Source: Calliopsis andreniformis (taxonomy: Eukaryota; Arthropoda; Insecta; Hymenoptera; Andrenidae). Taken from it: 64,000 nt of DNA. The notes below the pieces were generated by a model. The model saw nothing but the letters and a program-made list of their open reading frames with translations, had not been told where the DNA came from and ran no database searches. The translations under genes and the position numbers were made by a program. The first letter of the stretch is position 1. The number at the start of each line of letters is the position of its first letter. Below are positions 1-12,314 of the stretch, piece after piece. The stretch is taken from assembly GCF_051401765.1 (NCBI RefSeq), contig NW_027480593.1:434001-498000 (forward strand), written 5' to 3'.

Positions 1-610
1 GATTGAGGATTAAAGATTGAGCATTGAGGATTGAAGATTGAGAATTGAGGATTGAGGATTGAACATTGAGGACTGAGTGTTGAGGGTTGACTGGTGAGAA
101 TTGATGTTTGTGGATAGAGATTTGAAGATTGCAGAATGAGTATTGTGTATTGAAAACTGTGAATTGAGGATATTCTATTGAGGATTGAGGATTGTAACCT
201 GATTGTTGAGGACTGAGGGCTGAAGATTGAGGATTCAGGGTTGAGGATTCAGAATTGAGGTTTGAGGACTGAGGATTGATGATTGAGGATTGAAGATTGA
301 GTATTGAGGATTGAAGATTGAGGATTGAGGATTGAGGATTGAGGATTGAGGATTGAGGATTGAGGATGAGGGCTGAGGGTTGAGGATTGAGGTTTAAGGA
401 CTGAGGACTGAGGATTGAGGATTGAGAATTGAGGATTGAGGATTGAGGATTGAAGATTGAGGATTGGGTATTGAGGATTGAAGAATGACGATTGAGGATT
501 GAGGATTGAGGATAGAGGATTGAAGATTGAGTATTGAGGATTGACGATTGACGATTGAGGATTGTGGGTTGAAGATTGAGTATTGAACACTGAGGACTGA
601 GTGTTGAGGG
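1..610 (+). repeat. HOR segment 0 (left edge, T3 cassette)
   Basis: This partial unit is cut by the window start. It holds a T3 cassette at 87-225, marked by ttgactggtgag at its start and gtaacctgattg near its end. It is followed by the attcaggg landmark near 235 and plain heptamers. It is the left part of the copy repeated at offset about 4,918. Confidence 0.8.
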
Positions 611-1460
611 TTCAGTGATGAGAACGGATGTTTGTGGATAGAGGTTTCAAGATTGCAGATTGAGTATTGAGTATTGAAAACTGTGAATTGAGGATATTCT
701 ATTGAGGATTGAGGATTGTCAACTGATAGCTGAGGACTGAGGCCTGAAGATTGAGGATTCAGGATTGAGGATTCAGAATTGAGGTTTGAAGACTGAGGAT
801 TGAGGATTGAAGAATGATTATTGAGGATTGAGGGTTGAGAATTGAGGATTGAGGATTGAGGATTGAGGATTGAGGATTGAGGATTGAAGATTGAGGATTG
901 GGTATTGAGGATTGAACATTGAGGATTGAGGATTGAGTATCGAGGATTGAGGATTGAGGATTGAAGATTGAATATTGATGATTGTAGATTGAGGATTGAG
1001 GATTGAAGATTGAGGGTTGAGGACTGAGGATTGAGGATTGAGTATTGAGGATTGAGGATCGAGGATTGAAGATTGAGTATTGAGGTAGAAGATTGAGGAT
1101 TGAGGACTGAGGATTGAGGATTGAGTATTGAGGATTGAGGATTGAGGATTGAAGATTCAGTATTGAGGATTGAAGATTGAGGATTGTGGATTGAAGACTG
1201 AGTATTGAGGATTGAAGATTGAGGATTGAGGATTGAGGATTGAGAATTGACGATGAGGGCTGCGGGTTGAGGGTTGAGGTTTGAGGACTGAGGACTGAGA
1301 ATTGAGGAATGAGAATTGAGGATTGAGGATTGAGGATTGAGGATTGAAGATTGAGGATTGGGTATTGAGGATTGAACATTGAGGACTGAGGATTGAGGAT
1401 CGAGGATTGTGGGTTGAGGATTGAAGATTGAATATTGATGATTGAAGATTGAGGATTGAG
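1..1460 (+). repeat. Left copy of a 1.4-kb duplication (offset about 4.9 kb)
   Basis: It matches about 4,919-6,370, including the rare taaagattgagc, ttgactggtgag and agaacggatg variants. The offset is 4,918 up to the T3 cassette and 4,910 from about 0.76 kb on. The left end is beyond the window. Confidence 0.8.
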
Positions 1461-3586
1461 GATTGAAGATTGAGGATTGAGAACTGAGGATTGAGGATTG
1501 AGTATTGAGGATTGAGGATTGAGGATTGAAGATTGAGTATTGAGGTAGAAGATTGAGGATTGAGGACTGAGGATTGAGGATTGAGTATTGAGGATTGAGG
1601 ATTGAGGATTGAAGATTGAGTATTGAGGATTGAAGATTGAGGATTGGGTATTGAGGATTGAGGATTGGGGATTGAGGATCTAGGATTGAGGATCGAGGAT
1701 TGAAGATTGAGTATTGAGGATTGAAGATTGAGGATTGAGGATTGAGGATTGAGGACTGAGGATTGAAGATTGCGGATTGAGGATTAAAGATTGAGTATTG
1801 AGGATTGAAAATTGAGAATTGAGGATTGAGGATTGAACATTGAGGACTGAGTGTTGAGTGTTGAGTGGTGAGTATTGATGTTTGTGAATAGAGATTTGAA
1901 GGTCGCAGAATGAGTATTGTGTATTGGAAACTGTGAATTGAGGATATTCCATTGAGGATTGAGGTTTGTAACCTGATTGTTGAGGACTGAGGGCTGAAGA
2001 TTGAGGATTCAGGGTTGAGGATTCAGAATTGAGGTTTGAGGACTGAGGATTGAGTATTGAGGATTGAAGAGTGAGGATTGAGGACTGAGGGCTGAAGATT
2101 GAGGATTTAGGGTTGAGGATTCAGAATTGAGGTTTGAGGACTGAGGATTGAGGATTGGGTATTGAGGATTGAACATTGAGGATTGAGGATTGAGGATCGA
2201 GGATTGTGGGTTGAGGATTGAAGATTGAATATTGATGATTGAAGATTGAGGATTGTGGACTGAGGGTTGTGGATTGAGGACGAGGACTGAGGGTTGATTA
2301 TTGATGTTTGAGGTCAGAAGATTGAGGATTGAGGATTGAGAATCGAGGATTGAGGATTGAGGATTCAAGATTGAGGATTGGGTATTAAGGATTGAAGAAT
2401 GAGGACTGAGGATTTAGGATTGAGGATCGAGGATTGAAGATTGAGTATTGAGGATTGAAGATTGAGGATTGAGGACTGAGGATTGAGGATTGAGTATTGA
2501 GGATTGAAGATTGAGGATTGAGGATTGAGGGTTGAGGTTTGAGGACGAGGGCTGAGGGTTGAGGATTGAGGTTTGAGGACAGAGAATTGAGGATTGAGGA
2601 TTGAGAATTGATAATTGAGGATTGAGGATTGAAGATTTAGGATTGGGTATTGAGGATTGAGGATTGGGGATTGAGGATCTAGTATTGGAGATTGATTATC
2701 TAGGATTGAAGATAGAGGGTTGAGGATTGAGGATTGAGGATTGAGAATTGAGAATTGAGGATGAGGACTGAGGTTTGAGGATTGAGGATTGAGGATTGAG
2801 GATTGAGTGTTGAAGATTCAGTATTGAGGATTCAAGAGAGAGAATTGAGGATTGAGGACTTAACATTGAGGTCTGAGTGTTGAGGGTTGAGAGATGAGAA
2901 TTGACGTTTGTGGATAGAGATATGCAGATTCGAAGATTGCAGATTGAGTGTTGAGTATTGAAGACTGTGAATTGAGGATATTCTGTTGAGGATTGACGAT
3001 AGCCAACTGATTGTTGAGGACTGAGGGCTGAAGATTTGGGATTCAGGATTGAGGATTCAGAATTGAGGTTTGAGGACTGAGGATTGAGGATTGAAGATTG
3101 AGTATTGAGGTTTGAGGATTGAGGATTGAGGATTGAGGATTGAGGATTGAGGATTGAAGATTGAGTATTGAGGATTGAAGAGTGAGGATTGAGGACTGAG
3201 GGCTGAAGATTGAGGATTCAGGGTTGAGGATTCAGAATTGAGGTTTGAGGACTGAGGATTGAGGATTGAGGATTGAAGATTGAGTATTCAGGATTGAAGA
3301 TTGAGGATTGAGGATTGAGGATTGAGGATTGAGGATTGAGGATGAGGGCTGAGGGTTGAGGATTGAGGTTTAAGGACTGAGGACTGAGGATTGAGGATTG
3401 AGAATTGAGGATTGAGGATTGAGAATCGAAGATTGTGGATTGGGTATTGAGGATTGAAGAATGAGGATTGAGGATTGAGGATTGAGGATAGAGGATTGAA
3501 GGTTGAGTATTGAGGATTGAAGATTGACGATTGAGGATTGTGGGTTGAAGATTGTGTATTGAACATTGAGGACTGAGTGTTGAGGG
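611..3586 (+). repeat. HOR segment 1 (T1, T3, L6, T2)
   Basis: The T1 cassette lies at 611-749, with private changes agaacggatg and gatagctg. A T3 cassette follows at 1861-1999, the gattattgatg landmark (L5) near 2292, L6 at 2679 and a T2 cassette at 2887-3033. This T2 is the most divergent of its type: it has gagagatgag at the start and agccaactg in place of ggcaactg. The order T1-T3-L6-T2 is unusual, so the segment looks like a mosaic of older units. Confidence 0.8.
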
Positions 3587-5520
3587 TTCAGTGATGAGAA
3601 TTGATGTTTGTGGATAGAGGTTTGAAGATTGCAGATTGAGTATTGAGTAATGAAAACTGTGAATTGAGGATATTCTATTGAGGATTGAGGATTGTCAACT
3701 GATTGCTGAGGACTGAGGCCTGAAGATTGAGGATTCAGGATTGAGGATTCAGAATTGAGGTTTGAAGACTGAGGATTGAGGATTGAAGAATGATTATTGA
3801 GGATTGAGGGTTGAGAATTGAGGATTGAGGATTGAGGATCGAGAATTGAATATTGAGGATTGAGGATTGGGGATAGGATATTGTGGATTGAGTATTGAGG
3901 GTTGAGGATTGAGGATTGAAGATTGAGTATTGAGGTAGAAGATTGACGATTGAGGACTGAGGGTTGAGGATTGAGGTTTGAGGTCAGAGAATTGAGGATT
4001 GAGGATTGAGAATTGATAATTGAGTATTGAGGATTGAAGATTTAGGATTGGGTATTGAGGATTGAACATTGAGGATTGAGGATTGAGTATCGAGGATTGA
4101 GGATTGAGGATTGAAGATTGAATATTGATGATTGTAGATTGAGGATTGAGGATTGAAGATTGAGGATTGAGAACTGAGGATTGAGGATTGAGTATTGAGG
4201 ATTGAGGATTGAGGATTGAAGATTGAGTATTGAGGTAGAAGATTGAGGATTGAGGACTGAGGATTGAGGATTGAGTATTGAGGATTGAGGATTGAGGATT
4301 GAAGATTGAGTATTGAGGATTGAAGGTTGAGGATTGGGTATTGAGGATTGAGGATTGGGGATTGAGGATCTGGGATTGAGGATCGAGGATTGAAGATTGA
4401 GTATTGAGGATTGAAGATTGAGGATTGAGGATTGAGGATTGAGGACTGAGGATTGAAGATTGAGGATTGAGGATTAAAGATTGAGTATTGAGGATTGAAG
4501 ATTGAGAATTGAGGATTGAGGATTGAACATTGAGGACTGAGTGTTGAGTGTTGAGTGGTGAGTATTGATGTTTGTGAATAGAGATTTGAAGGTCGCAGAA
4601 TGAGTATTGTGTATTGGAAACTGTGAATTGAGGATATTCCATTGAGGATTGAGGTTTGTAACCTGATTGTTGAGGACTGAGGGCTGAAGATTGAGGATTC
4701 AGGGTTGAGGATTCAGAATTGAGGTTTGAGGACTGAGGATTGAGGATTGAGGATTGAAGATTGAGTATTGAGGATTGAAGATTGAGGATTGAGGATTGAG
4801 GATTGAGGATAGAGGATGAGGGCTGAGGGTTGAGGATTGAGGTTTAAGGACTGAGGACTGAGGATTGAGGATTGAGGATTGAGTATTGAGGACTGAGGAT
4901 TGAAGATTGAGGATTGAGGATTGAGGATTAAAGATTGAGCATTGAGGATTGAAGATTGAGAATTGAGGATTGAGGATTGAACATTGAGGACTGAGTGTTG
5001 AGGGTTGACTGGTGAGAATTGATGTTTGTGGATAGAGATTTGAAGATTGCAGAATGAGTATTGTGTATTGAAAACTGTGAATTGAGGATATTCTATTGAG
5101 GATTGAGGATTGTAACCTGATTGTTGAGGACTGAGGGCTGAAGATTGAGGATTCAGGGTTGAGGATTCAGAATTGAGGTTTGAGGACTGAGGATTGAGGA
5201 TGAGGGCTGAGGGTTGAGTATTGAGGATTGAAGATTGAGGATTGAGGATTGAGGATTGAGGATTGAGGATTGAGGATGAGGGCTGAGGGTTGAGGATTGA
5301 GGTTTAAGGACTGAGGACTGAGGATTGAGGATTGAGAATTGAGGATTGAGGATTGAGGATTGAAGATTGAGGATTGGGTATTGAGGATTGAAGAATGACG
5401 ATTGAGGATTGAGGATTGAGGATAGAGGATTGAAGATTGAGTATTGAGGATTGACGATTGACGATTGAGGATTGTGGGTTGAAGATTGAGTATTGAACAC
5501 TGAGGACTGAGTGTTGAGGG
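3587..5520 (+). repeat. HOR segment 2 (T1 plus two T3 cassettes)
   Basis: T1 lies at 3587-3725. T3 cassettes lie at 4551-4689 and 5005-5143. L6 and T2 are both absent. About 4.14-4.72 kb repeats about 1.45-2.03 kb at an offset of 2,690 bp, including the shared tgtgaatag and aaggtcgcag variants. The second T3 starts the right-hand copy of the window's opening 1.4 kb. Confidence 0.8.
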
Positions 5521-6370
5521 TTCAGTGATGAGAACGGATGTTTGTGGATAGAGGTTTGAAGATTGCAGATTGAGTATTGAGTATTGAAAACTGTGAATTG
5601 AGGATATTCTATTGAGGATTGAGGATTGTCAACTGATAGCTGAGGACTGAGGCCTGAAGATTGAGGATTCAGGATTGAGGATTCAGAATTGAGGTTTGAA
5701 GACTGAGGATTGAGGATTGAAGAATGATTATTGAGTATTGAGGGTTGAGAATTGAGGATTGAGGATTGAGGATTGAGGATTGAGGATTGAGGATTGAAGA
5801 TTGAGGATTGGGTATTGAGGATTGAACATTGAGGATTGAGGATTGAGTATCGAGGATTGAGGATTGAGGATTGAAGATTGAATATTGATGATTGTAGATT
5901 GAGGATTGAGGATTGAAGATTGAGGGTTGAGGACTGAGGATTGAGGATTGAGTATTGAGGATTGAGGATCGAGGATTGAAGATTGAGTATTGAGGTAGAA
6001 GATTGAGGATTGAGGACTGAGGATTGAGGATTGAGTATTGAGGATTGAGGATTGAGGATTGAAGATTCAGTATTGAGGATTGAAGATTGAGGATTGTGGA
6101 TTGAAGATTGAGTATTGAGGATTGAAGATTGAGGATTGAGGATTGAGGATTGAGAATTGACGATGAGGGCTGCGGGTTGAGGGTTGAGGTTTGAGGACTG
6201 AGGACTGAGAATTGAGGATTGAGAATTGAGGATTGAGGATTGAGGATTGAGGATTGAAGATTGAGGATTGGGTATTGTGGATTGAACATTGAGGATTGAG
6301 GATTGAGGATCGAGGATTGTGGGTTGAGGATTGAAGATTGAATATTGATGATTGAAGATTGAGGATTGAG
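4919..6370 (+). repeat. Right copy of the 1.4-kb duplication
   Basis: It is the partner of 1-1,460. Near 5,190-5,215 it carries gaggatgagggctgagggttgag in shortened form where the left copy has ordinary heptamers. This makes it locally 1 bp out of register with its partner. Confidence 0.78.
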
Positions 6371-6686
6371 GATTGAGGATTGAAGATTGAGTATTGAGGA
6401 TCGAAGATTGAGGATTGAGGATTGAGGATTGAGGATTGAGGATGAGGGCTGAGGGTTGAGGATTGAGGTTTAAGGACTGAGGACTGAGGATTGAGGATTG
6501 AGAATTGAGGATTGAGGATTGAGGATTGAAGATTGAGGATTGGGTATTGAGGATTGAAGAATGACGATTGAGGATTGAGGATTGAGGATAGAGGATTGAA
6601 AATTGAGTATTGAGGATTGAAGATTGACGATTGAGGATTGTGGGTTGAAGATTGAGTATTGAACATTGAGGACTGAGTGTTGAGGG
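5521..6686 (+). repeat. HOR segment 3 (short, T1 only)
   Basis: T1 lies at 5521-5659 and shares agaacggatg and gatagctg with the copy at 611. The segment is only 1,166 bp long. The stretch before the next T1 (about 6.4-6.68 kb) resembles the stretch before this one (about 5.2-5.5 kb), as expected from a local tandem exchange. Confidence 0.8.
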
Positions 6687-9600
6687 TTCAGTGATGAGAA
6701 TGGATGTTTGTGGATAGAGGTTTGAAGATTGCAGATTGAGTATTGAGTATTGAAAACTGTGAATTGATGATATTCTATTGAGGATTGAGGATTGTCAACT
6801 GATTGCTGAGGACTGAGGCCTGAAGATTGAGGATTCAGGATTGAGGATTCAGAATTGAGGTTTGAAGACTGAGGATTGAGGATTGAAGAATGATTATGGA
6901 GGATTGCGGGTTGAGAATTGAGGATTGAGGATTGAGGAATGAGGATTTTGGATTGGGTAATGAGGATTGAAGAATGAGTATTGAGAATTGAGGATTGAGG
7001 ATTGAGGATTGAAGATTGAGTATTGAGGATTGAAGATTGAGGATTGAGGACTGAGGATTGAGGATTGAGTATTGAGGATTGAGGATTGAGGATTAAAGAT
7101 TGAGTATTGAGGATTGAAGATTGAGGATTGTGGATTGAAGATTGAGTATTGAGGATTGAAGATTGAGGATTGAGGATTGAGGGTTGAGGTTTGAGGACGA
7201 GGGCTGAGGGTTGAGGATTGAGGTTTGAGGACAGAGAATTGAGGATTGAGGATTGAGAATTGTTAATTGATGATTGAGGATTGAAGATTTAGGATTGGGT
7301 ATTGAGGATTGAGGATTGGGGATTGAGGATCTAGTATTGGAGATTGATTATTTAGGATTGAAGATAGAGGGTTGAGGATTGAGGATTGAGGATTGAGAAC
7401 TGAGAATTGAGGATGAGGACTGAGGTTTGAGGATTGAGGATTGAGGATTGAGGATTGAGTGTTGAAGATTCAGTATTGAGGATTGAAGATAGAGAATTGA
7501 GGATTGAGGATTTAACATTGAGGTCTGAGTGTTGAGGGTTGAGTGATGAGAATTGACGTTTGTGGATAGAGGTATGCCGATTCGAAGATTGCAGATTGAG
7601 TACTGAGTATTGGAGACTGTGAATTGAGGGTATTCTATTGAGGATTGATGATTGGCAACTGATTGTTGAGGACTGAGGGCTGAAGATTTAGGATTCAGGA
7701 TTGAGGATTCAGAATTGAGGTTTGAGGACTGAGGATTGAGGATTGAAGATTGAGTATTGAGGATTGAGGACTGAGGATTGAGGATTGAGGATTGAGGATT
7801 GAGGATTGAAGATTGAGTATTGAGGATTGAAGGGTGAGGATTGAGGACTGAGGGTTGAGGATTGAGTATTGAGGATTGAGGATTGAGGGTTGAAGATTGA
7901 GTATTGAGGATAGAAGATTGAGGATTGTGGATTGAAGATTGAGTATTGAGGATTGAAGAATGAGGATTGTGAATTGAGGATTGAGAATTGACGATGAGGG
8001 CTGAGGGTTGAGGATTGAGGTTTGAGGACTGAGGACTGAGGATTGAGGATTGAGAATTGAGGATTGAGGATTGAGGATTGAGGATTGAGGATTGAAGATT
8101 GAGGATTGGGCATTGAGGATTGAACATTGAGGATTGAGGATTGAGTATCGAGGATTGAGGATTGAGGATTGAAGATTGAATATTGATGATTGTAGATTGA
8201 GGATTGAGGATTGAAGATTGAGGATTGAGGACTGAGGATTGAGGATTGAGTATTGAGGATTGAGGATTGAGGATTGAAGATTGAGTATTGAGGTAGAAGA
8301 TTGAGGATTGAGGACTGAGGATTGAGGATTGAGTATTGAGGATTGAGGATTGAGGATTGAAGATTCAGTATTGAGGATTGAAGATTGAGGATTGTGGATT
8401 GAAGATTGAGTATTGAGGATTGAAGATTGAGGATTGAGGATTGAGGATTGAGAATTGACGATGAGGGCTGCGGGTTGAGGGTTGAAGTTTGAGGACTGAG
8501 GACTGAGAATTGAGGATTGAGAATTGAGGATTGAGGATTGAGGATTGAAGATTGAGGATTGGGTATTGAGGATTGAACATTGAGGATTGAGGATCGAGGA
8601 TTGTGGGTTGAGGATTGAAGATTGAATATTGATGATTGAAGATTGAGGATTGAGGACTGAGGGTTGTGGATTGAGGACGAGGACTGAGGGTTGATTATTG
8701 ATGTTTGAGGTCAGAAGATTGAGGATTGAGGATTGAGAATCGAGGATTGAGGATTGAGGATTGAAGATTGAGGATTGGGTATTGAGGATTGAAGGATGAG
8801 GACTGAGGATTTAGGATTGAGGATCGAGGATTGAAGATTGAGTATTGAGGATTGAATATTGAGGATTGAGGACTGAGGGCTGAAGATTGAGGATTCAGGG
8901 TTGAGGATTCAGAATTGAGGTTTGAGGACTGAGGATTGAGGATTGAGGATTGAGGATTGAGAATTGATAATTGAGGATTGAGGATTGAAGATTTAGGATT
9001 GGGTATTGAGGATTGAAGATTGAGGATTGTGGATTGAAGATTGAGCATTGAGGATTGAAGAATGAGGATAGAGAATTGAGGATTGAGAATTGACGATGAG
9101 GGCTGAGGGTTGAGGATTGAGGTTTGAGGACTGAGGACTGAGGATTGAGGATTGAGAATTGAGGATTGAGGATTGAGGATTGAGGGTTGAGGATTGAAGA
9201 TTGAGGATTGGGTATTGAGGATTGAACATTGAGGATTGAGTATTGAGTATCGAGGATTGAGGATTGAGGATTGAAGATTGAATATTGATGATCGTAGGTT
9301 GAGGATTGAGGATTGAAGATTGAGGATTGAGGACTGAGGATTGAGGATTGAGTACTGAGGATTGAGGATTGAGGATTGAAGGTTGAGTATTGAGGTAGAA
9401 GACTGAGGATTGAGGACTGAGGATTGAGAATTGACGATAAGGGCTGCGGGTTGAGGGTTGAGGTTTGAGGACTGAGGACTGAGAATTGAGGATTGAGAAT
9501 TGAGGATTGAGGATTGAGAATTGAGGATTGAAGATTGAGGATTGGGTATTGAGGATTGAACATTGAGGATTGAGAATTGAGGATCGTGGATTGTGGGTTG

Positions 9601-10253
9601 AGGATTGAAGATTGAATATTGATGATTGAAGATTGAGGATTGAGGACTGAGGGTTGTGGATTGAGGACGAGGACTGAGGGTTGATTATTGATGTTTGAGG
9701 TCAGAAGATTGAGGATTGAGGATTGAGAATCGAGGATTGAGGATTGAGGATTGAAGATTGAGGATTGGGTATTGAGGATTGAAGAATGAGGACTGAGGAT
9801 TTAGGATTGAGGATCGAGGATTGAAGATTGAGTATTGAGGATTGAATATTGAGGATTGAGTACTGAGGGCTGAAGATTGAGGATTCAGGGTTGAGGATTC
9901 AGAATTGAGGTTTGAGGACTGAGGATTGAGGACTGAGGATTGAAGATTGAGTATTGAGGATTGAAGATTGAGGATTGAGGATTGAGGATTGAGGATTGAG
10001 GATTGAGGATGAGGGCTGAGTGTTGAGGATTTAGGTTTAAGGACTGAGGACTGAGGATTGAGGATTGAGAATTGAGGACTGAGGATTGAGGATTGAAGAT
10101 TGTGGATTGGGTATTGAGGATTGAAGAATGAGGATTGAGGATTGAGGATTGAGGATAGAGGATTGAAGATTGAGTATTGAGGATTGAAGATTGACGCTTG
10201 AGGTTTGTGGATTGAAGATTGAGTATTGAACATCGAGGACTGAGTGTTGAGGG
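6687..10253 (+). repeat. HOR segment 4 (haplotype C)
   Basis: T1 lies at 6687-6825 with ctattg, L6 at 7331 and T2 at 7539-7685 with atgccgattcg. The T1-to-T2 start spacing is 852 bp, which defines the long-spaced haplotype C also seen at 54492 and 62684. L5 landmarks lie near 8689 and 9679. The left edge of the 8.75-kb duplication falls inside this segment, at about 8,945. Confidence 0.85.
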
Positions 10254-12314
10254 TTCAGTGATGAGAATTGATGTTTGTGGATAGAGGTTTGAAGATTGCA
10301 GATTGAGTAATGAGTATTGAAAACTGTGAATTGAGGATATTCTATTGAGGATTGAGGATTGTCAACTGATTGTTGAGGTCTGAGGGCTGAACATTGAGGA
10401 TTCAGGATTGAGGATTCAGAATTGAGGTTTGAGGACTGAGGATTGAGGATTGAAGGTTGATTATTGAGGATTGAGGATTGAGAATTGAGGATTGAGGATT
10501 GAGGATTGAAGATTGAGGATTGGGTATTGAGGATTGAAGAATGAGGATTGAGGATTGAAGATTTAGGATTGGGTATTGAGGATTGAGGATTGGGGATTGA
10601 GGATCTAGTATTGGAGATTGATTATTTAGGATTGAAGATAGAGGGTTGAGGATTGAGGATTGAGGATTGAGAATTGAGAATTGAGGATGAGGACTGAGGT
10701 TTGAGGATTGAGGATTGAGGATTGAGGATTGAGTATTGAAGATTCAGTATTGAGGATTGAAGATAGAGAATTGAGGATTGAGGATTCAACATTGAGGTCT
10801 GAGTGTTGAGGGTTGAGTGATGAGAATTGACGATTGTGGATAGAGATATGCAGATTGGAAGATTGCAGATTCAGTATTGAGTATTGAAGACTGTGAATTG
10901 AGGATATTCTATTGAGGATTGATGATTGGCAACTGATTGTTGAGGACTGAGGGCTGAAGATTTAGGATTCAGGATTGAGGATTCAGAATTGAGGTTTGAG
11001 GACTGAGGATTGAGGATTGAAGATTGAGTATTGAGGATTGAGGATTGGGGATTGAGGATTGAGGATTGAGGATTGAGGATTGAAGATTGAGTATTGAGGA
11101 TTGAAGATTGAGGATTGAGGACTGAGGATTGAGGATTGAGTATTGAGGATTGAGGATTGAGGATTGAAGATTGAGTATTGGGGATTGAAGATTGAGGATT
11201 GTGGATTGAAGATTGAGTATTGAGGATTGAAGATTGAGGATTGAGAATTGAGGATTGAGAATTGACGATGAGGGCTGAGGGTTGAGGATTGAGGTTTGAG
11301 GACTGAGGACTGAGGATTGAGGATTGAGGACTGAGGACTGAGGATTGAGGATTGAGAATTGAGGATTGAGGATTGAGGATTGAGGATTGAAGATTGAGGA
11401 TTGGGTATTGAGGATTGAACATTGAGGATTGAGGATTGAGTATCGAGGATTGAGGATTGAGGATTGAAGATTGAATATTGATGATTGTAAATTGAGGACT
11501 GAGGATTGAGGATTGAGGATTGAAGATTGAGTATCGAGGTAGAAGATTGAGGATTGAGGACTGAGGATTGAGGATTGAGTATTGAGGATTGAGTATTGGG
11601 GATTCAAGATTGAGTATTGAGGATTGAAGACTGAGGATTGTGGATTGAAGATTGCGTATTGAGGATTGAAGATTGAGGACTGAAGATTGAGTATTGAGGA
11701 TTGAAGATTGAGGATTGTGGATTGAAGATTGAGTATTGAGGATTGAAGATTGAAGATTGAGGATTGAGGATTGAGGATTTAGAATTGACGATGAGGGCTG
11801 CGGGTTGAGGGTTGAGGTTTGAGGACTGAGGACTGAGGATTGAGGATTGAGAATTGAGGATTGAGGATTGAGGTCTGAGGATTAAAGATTGAGGATTGAG
11901 AATTGGGGATTGAGGATTGAGGGTTGAGGATTCAGGATTGAGGATTGAGTATTGACGGTTGAGGATTGATGACTGAGGATTGAGGGTTGAGGATTGAGGA
12001 TTGAGTATTGAAGATTGAGTGTTGAGGATTGAGGGTTGAGGATTGAGGATTGAGTATTGAGGATTGAGGATGAGGGCTGAGGTTTGAGGTTTGAGGTTTA
12101 ATGACTGAGGACTGAGGATTGAGGATTGAGAATTGAGGATTGAGGATTGAGGATTGAAGATTGAGGATTTGGTATTGAGGATTGAAGAATGAGGATTGAG
12201 GATTGAGGATTGTGGATTGAGGATTGAAGATTGAGTATTGAGGATTGAAGATTGACGCTTGAGGTTTGTGGATTGAAGATTGAGTATTGAACATCGAGGA
12301 CTGAGTGTTGAGGG
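10254..12314 (+). repeat. HOR segment 5 (haplotype D)
   Basis: T1 lies at 10254-10392 and ends in gggctgaac rather than ggcctgaag. L6 is at 10605. T2 is at 10813-10959 with atgcagattgg. The T1-to-T2 start spacing is 559 bp. About 10.13-11.5 kb is repeated in tandem at an offset of about 2,061 bp, and this copy carries an extra 28 bp near 11.32 kb. Confidence 0.85.
11880..12110 (+). repeat. Block-specific variant stretch (copy at 23022-23252)
   Basis: It holds heptamer variants not seen together elsewhere: ggtctgaggattaaag, attgacggttg, gattgatgactg and gattgagtgttg. It occurs only in the two 8.75-kb blocks, so it is a good tag for them. Confidence 0.7.

Noticed and set aside
2936..2960. CENP-B-box-like site at the gattcgaag part of T2
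   Set aside because: The TTCG start is present, but the later A and CGGG positions of the box do not match. The CGGG in gctgcggg elsewhere lacks the TTCG half.
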